Source: an uncultured Flavobacteriales bacterium
GTDB taxonomy: Bacteria; Bacteroidota; Bacteroidia; Flavobacteriales; Crocinitomicaceae
Direction: 5' to 3'
NCBI GenBank assembly: GCA_946886545.1
Contig: CAMPIU010000174.1
Span: 1-6,572 of the forward strand
Length of the DNA: 6,572 nucleotides
The translations under genes and the position numbers were made by a program. This document shows positions 6,154-6,572 of the stretch, piece after piece (positions within the stretch are counted from its first letter, which is position 1; every line of letters starts with the position of its first letter). A model generated the notes under the pieces. The model had not been told where the DNA came from. It worked only from the letters and a program-made list of their open reading frames with translations, and did no database searches.

Positions 6154-6193
6154 GGACGTATCCCGATAGCTATCGGGATGCGGAATTACGTCC
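6154..6193. repeat. 20-bp perfect palindrome nested in a larger inverted repeat (REP-like)
   Basis: ATCCCGATAGCTATCGGGAT (6160-6179) is a perfect palindrome. An outer pair GGACGTA (6154-6160) and TACGTCC (6187-6193) encloses it, with a 7-nt one-sided insert GCGGAAT, giving a nested hairpin. It sits in the spacer between two convergent genes. From memory, the core TCCCGATAGCTATCGGGA recurs in intergenic regions of flavobacterial genomes, in keeping with a REP-like or terminator-associated repeat; only one copy is visible here. No U-tract follows on either strand, so it is not a textbook intrinsic terminator. Confidence 0.65.
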
Positions 6194-6212
6194 AACTAGG
6201 GCCGGTGAAAGA

Positions 6213-6398
6213 TTATTTTTTAAACGAATCTGTTTTCTTATCATACCCATATGGACAATGTCTGCAGCCGCTTTTACAGCAATGACCTCGTTTTAAATGA
6301 TACTTTTCAGTAAAAACAATATAACCTTCAGGGGTATAATAAAAGTCTTCCGGATCTAAACCATTATTTTTGGGAAGTGGACGAAAATCATCATTCAT
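6213..6398 (-). CDS. DUF5522 Cys-rich small protein
   Basis: This 61-aa protein matches DUF5522. The N-terminal half has LDPEDFYYTPEGYIVFTEKYHLKRG (14-38). The C-terminal half holds the compact cysteine motif HCCKSGCRHCPYG (39-51), with C40, C41, C45, C48 and neighbouring H39 and H47. Four cysteines in CCxxxCxxCP spacing suggest zinc or iron-sulfur binding (inference). No signal peptide is present, so it is probably cytoplasmic. From memory the family extends to a short eukaryotic protein (human C1orf53 type); the function is unknown. The gene is divergent from the PLP-enzyme gene with only 20 bp between start codons, and convergent with rlmF. Confidence 0.88.
   Translation of the reverse strand: MNDDFRPLPKNNGLDPEDFYYTPEGYIVFTEKYHLKRGHCCKSGCRHCPYGYDKKTDSFKK
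6365..6372 (+). promoter_or_regulatory. candidate -7 box for the PLP-enzyme gene, inside the DUF5522 coding region
   Basis: TATTTTTG matches TAnnTTTG perfectly on the plus strand. It lies 46 nt before the ATG at 6419 and within codons of the oppositely oriented DUF5522 gene. The 20-bp divergent gap itself contains no plus-strand box, so the promoter must overlap the neighbour's coding sequence. No -33 TTG is visible at the usual distance; the T-run is part of an AT-rich stretch. Confidence 0.3.
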
Positions 6399-6402
6399 AA
6401 CA

Positions 6403-6410
6403 CAAAATTA
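6403..6410 (-). promoter_or_regulatory. candidate -7 box for the DUF5522 gene
   Basis: On the minus strand the sequence reads TAATTTTG, a perfect TAnnTTTG match ending 4 nt before the ATG at 6398. This is the same spacing seen at 3252-3259 and 3277-3284, implying a leaderless or nearly leaderless transcript. The -33 region would lie within the start of the divergent PLP-enzyme gene; the nearest TTG there is spaced too far (27 nt). Confidence 0.45.
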
Positions 6411-6418
6411 CGCATTTC

Positions 6419-6572
6419 ATGGAGCTATTCGATACGTCAAAGTCCATTTTACAGGAAATCAAACTGGAATCCCGGTACAGGAATGTGCGTTTACTTGTCA
6501 AACGGGACGATCTGATCCACCCGGAAGTTTCGGGAAATAAATGGCGGAAGTTGAAGTACAATATTGAATTGG
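6419..6572 (+). CDS. 1-aminocyclopropane-1-carboxylate deaminase / D-cysteine desulfhydrase-like PLP enzyme, N-terminal part
   Basis: The gene runs off the right edge after 51 codons. The visible sequence contains LLVKRDDLIHPEVSGNKWRKL (about residues 25-44), the N-terminal signature of the fold-type II PLP family that includes ACC deaminase and D-cysteine desulfhydrase. K41 in SGNKWRKL corresponds to the lysine forming the Schiff base with PLP. These enzymes release ammonia from ACC, or sulfide plus ammonia from D-cysteine, in the cytoplasm; the residues separating the two activities lie outside the window. The ATG at 6419 is the only start: an in-frame TAA stands at 6398-6400. It is divergent from the DUF5522 gene by 20 bp. 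Confidence 0.87.
   Translation, partial: MELFDTSKSILQEIKLESRYRNVRLLVKRDDLIHPEVSGNKWRKLKYNIEL

Noticed and set aside
1..6572. tRNA, rRNA, CRISPR array, insertion sequence or integrase
   Set aside because: No direct-repeat array, clover-leaf-like segment, transposase or recombinase motif was seen on reading both strands.
1..6572. Treating the CBS-domain gene and the ACC deaminase-like gene as one sulfur-metabolism cluster
   Set aside because: They are about 6 kb apart with unrelated and oppositely oriented genes between them; both being fold-type II PLP enzymes is not enough.

Overview
The window looks like chromosomal DNA of a Bacteroidota member, most likely a flavobacterium. The basis is the protein families present (DUF2141, DUF5522, a CBS-domain cystathionine beta-synthase), the absence of Shine-Dalgarno sequences before the starts, and promoter-like boxes of the Bacteroidota type TAnnTTTG. 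The genus cannot be fixed from sequence alone. I see no RNA gene, CRISPR array, insertion sequence or prophage gene.

Layout from left to right. The window opens in the C-terminal tail of a cystathionine beta-synthase-like enzyme (end of the PLP domain plus a CBS pair), followed by a terminator-like hairpin. Next come a signal-peptide-less helical-backbone substrate-binding protein of the BtuF/FepB type and a secreted DUF2141 protein. A large unrecognised membrane-anchored protein lies on the minus strand, its stop codon directly abutting the DUF2141 stop. It is transcribed divergently, across 41 bp, from a compact plus-strand operon: a PlsC-type acyltransferase, a minimal HipA-like kinase and a DUF3037 protein. 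Downstream are rlmF (23S rRNA m6A1618 methyltransferase), a bidirectional terminator whose loop holds the rlmF stop codon, a 20-bp perfect palindrome, a minus-strand Cys-rich DUF5522 mini-protein, and the first 51 codons of an ACC deaminase/D-cysteine desulfhydrase-like PLP enzyme.

Two things stand out. The first is the acyltransferase / HipA-like kinase / DUF3037 operon. The kinase lacks the HipA N-terminal region and has no HipB-type DNA-binding antitoxin, but it overlaps a DUF3037 gene, so this may be a kinase-partner module of unknown function. The second is a recurrent TAnnTTT(G/A) box exactly 4 nt before the ATG of three genes that start in divergent pairs. If these boxes are real -7 elements, transcription would start at or next to the start codon (leaderless mRNA).

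The two edge genes are both fold-type II PLP enzymes of sulfur/amino-acid metabolism, but they are not obviously in one operon. The remaining genes read as ordinary housekeeping or conserved hypothetical genes.
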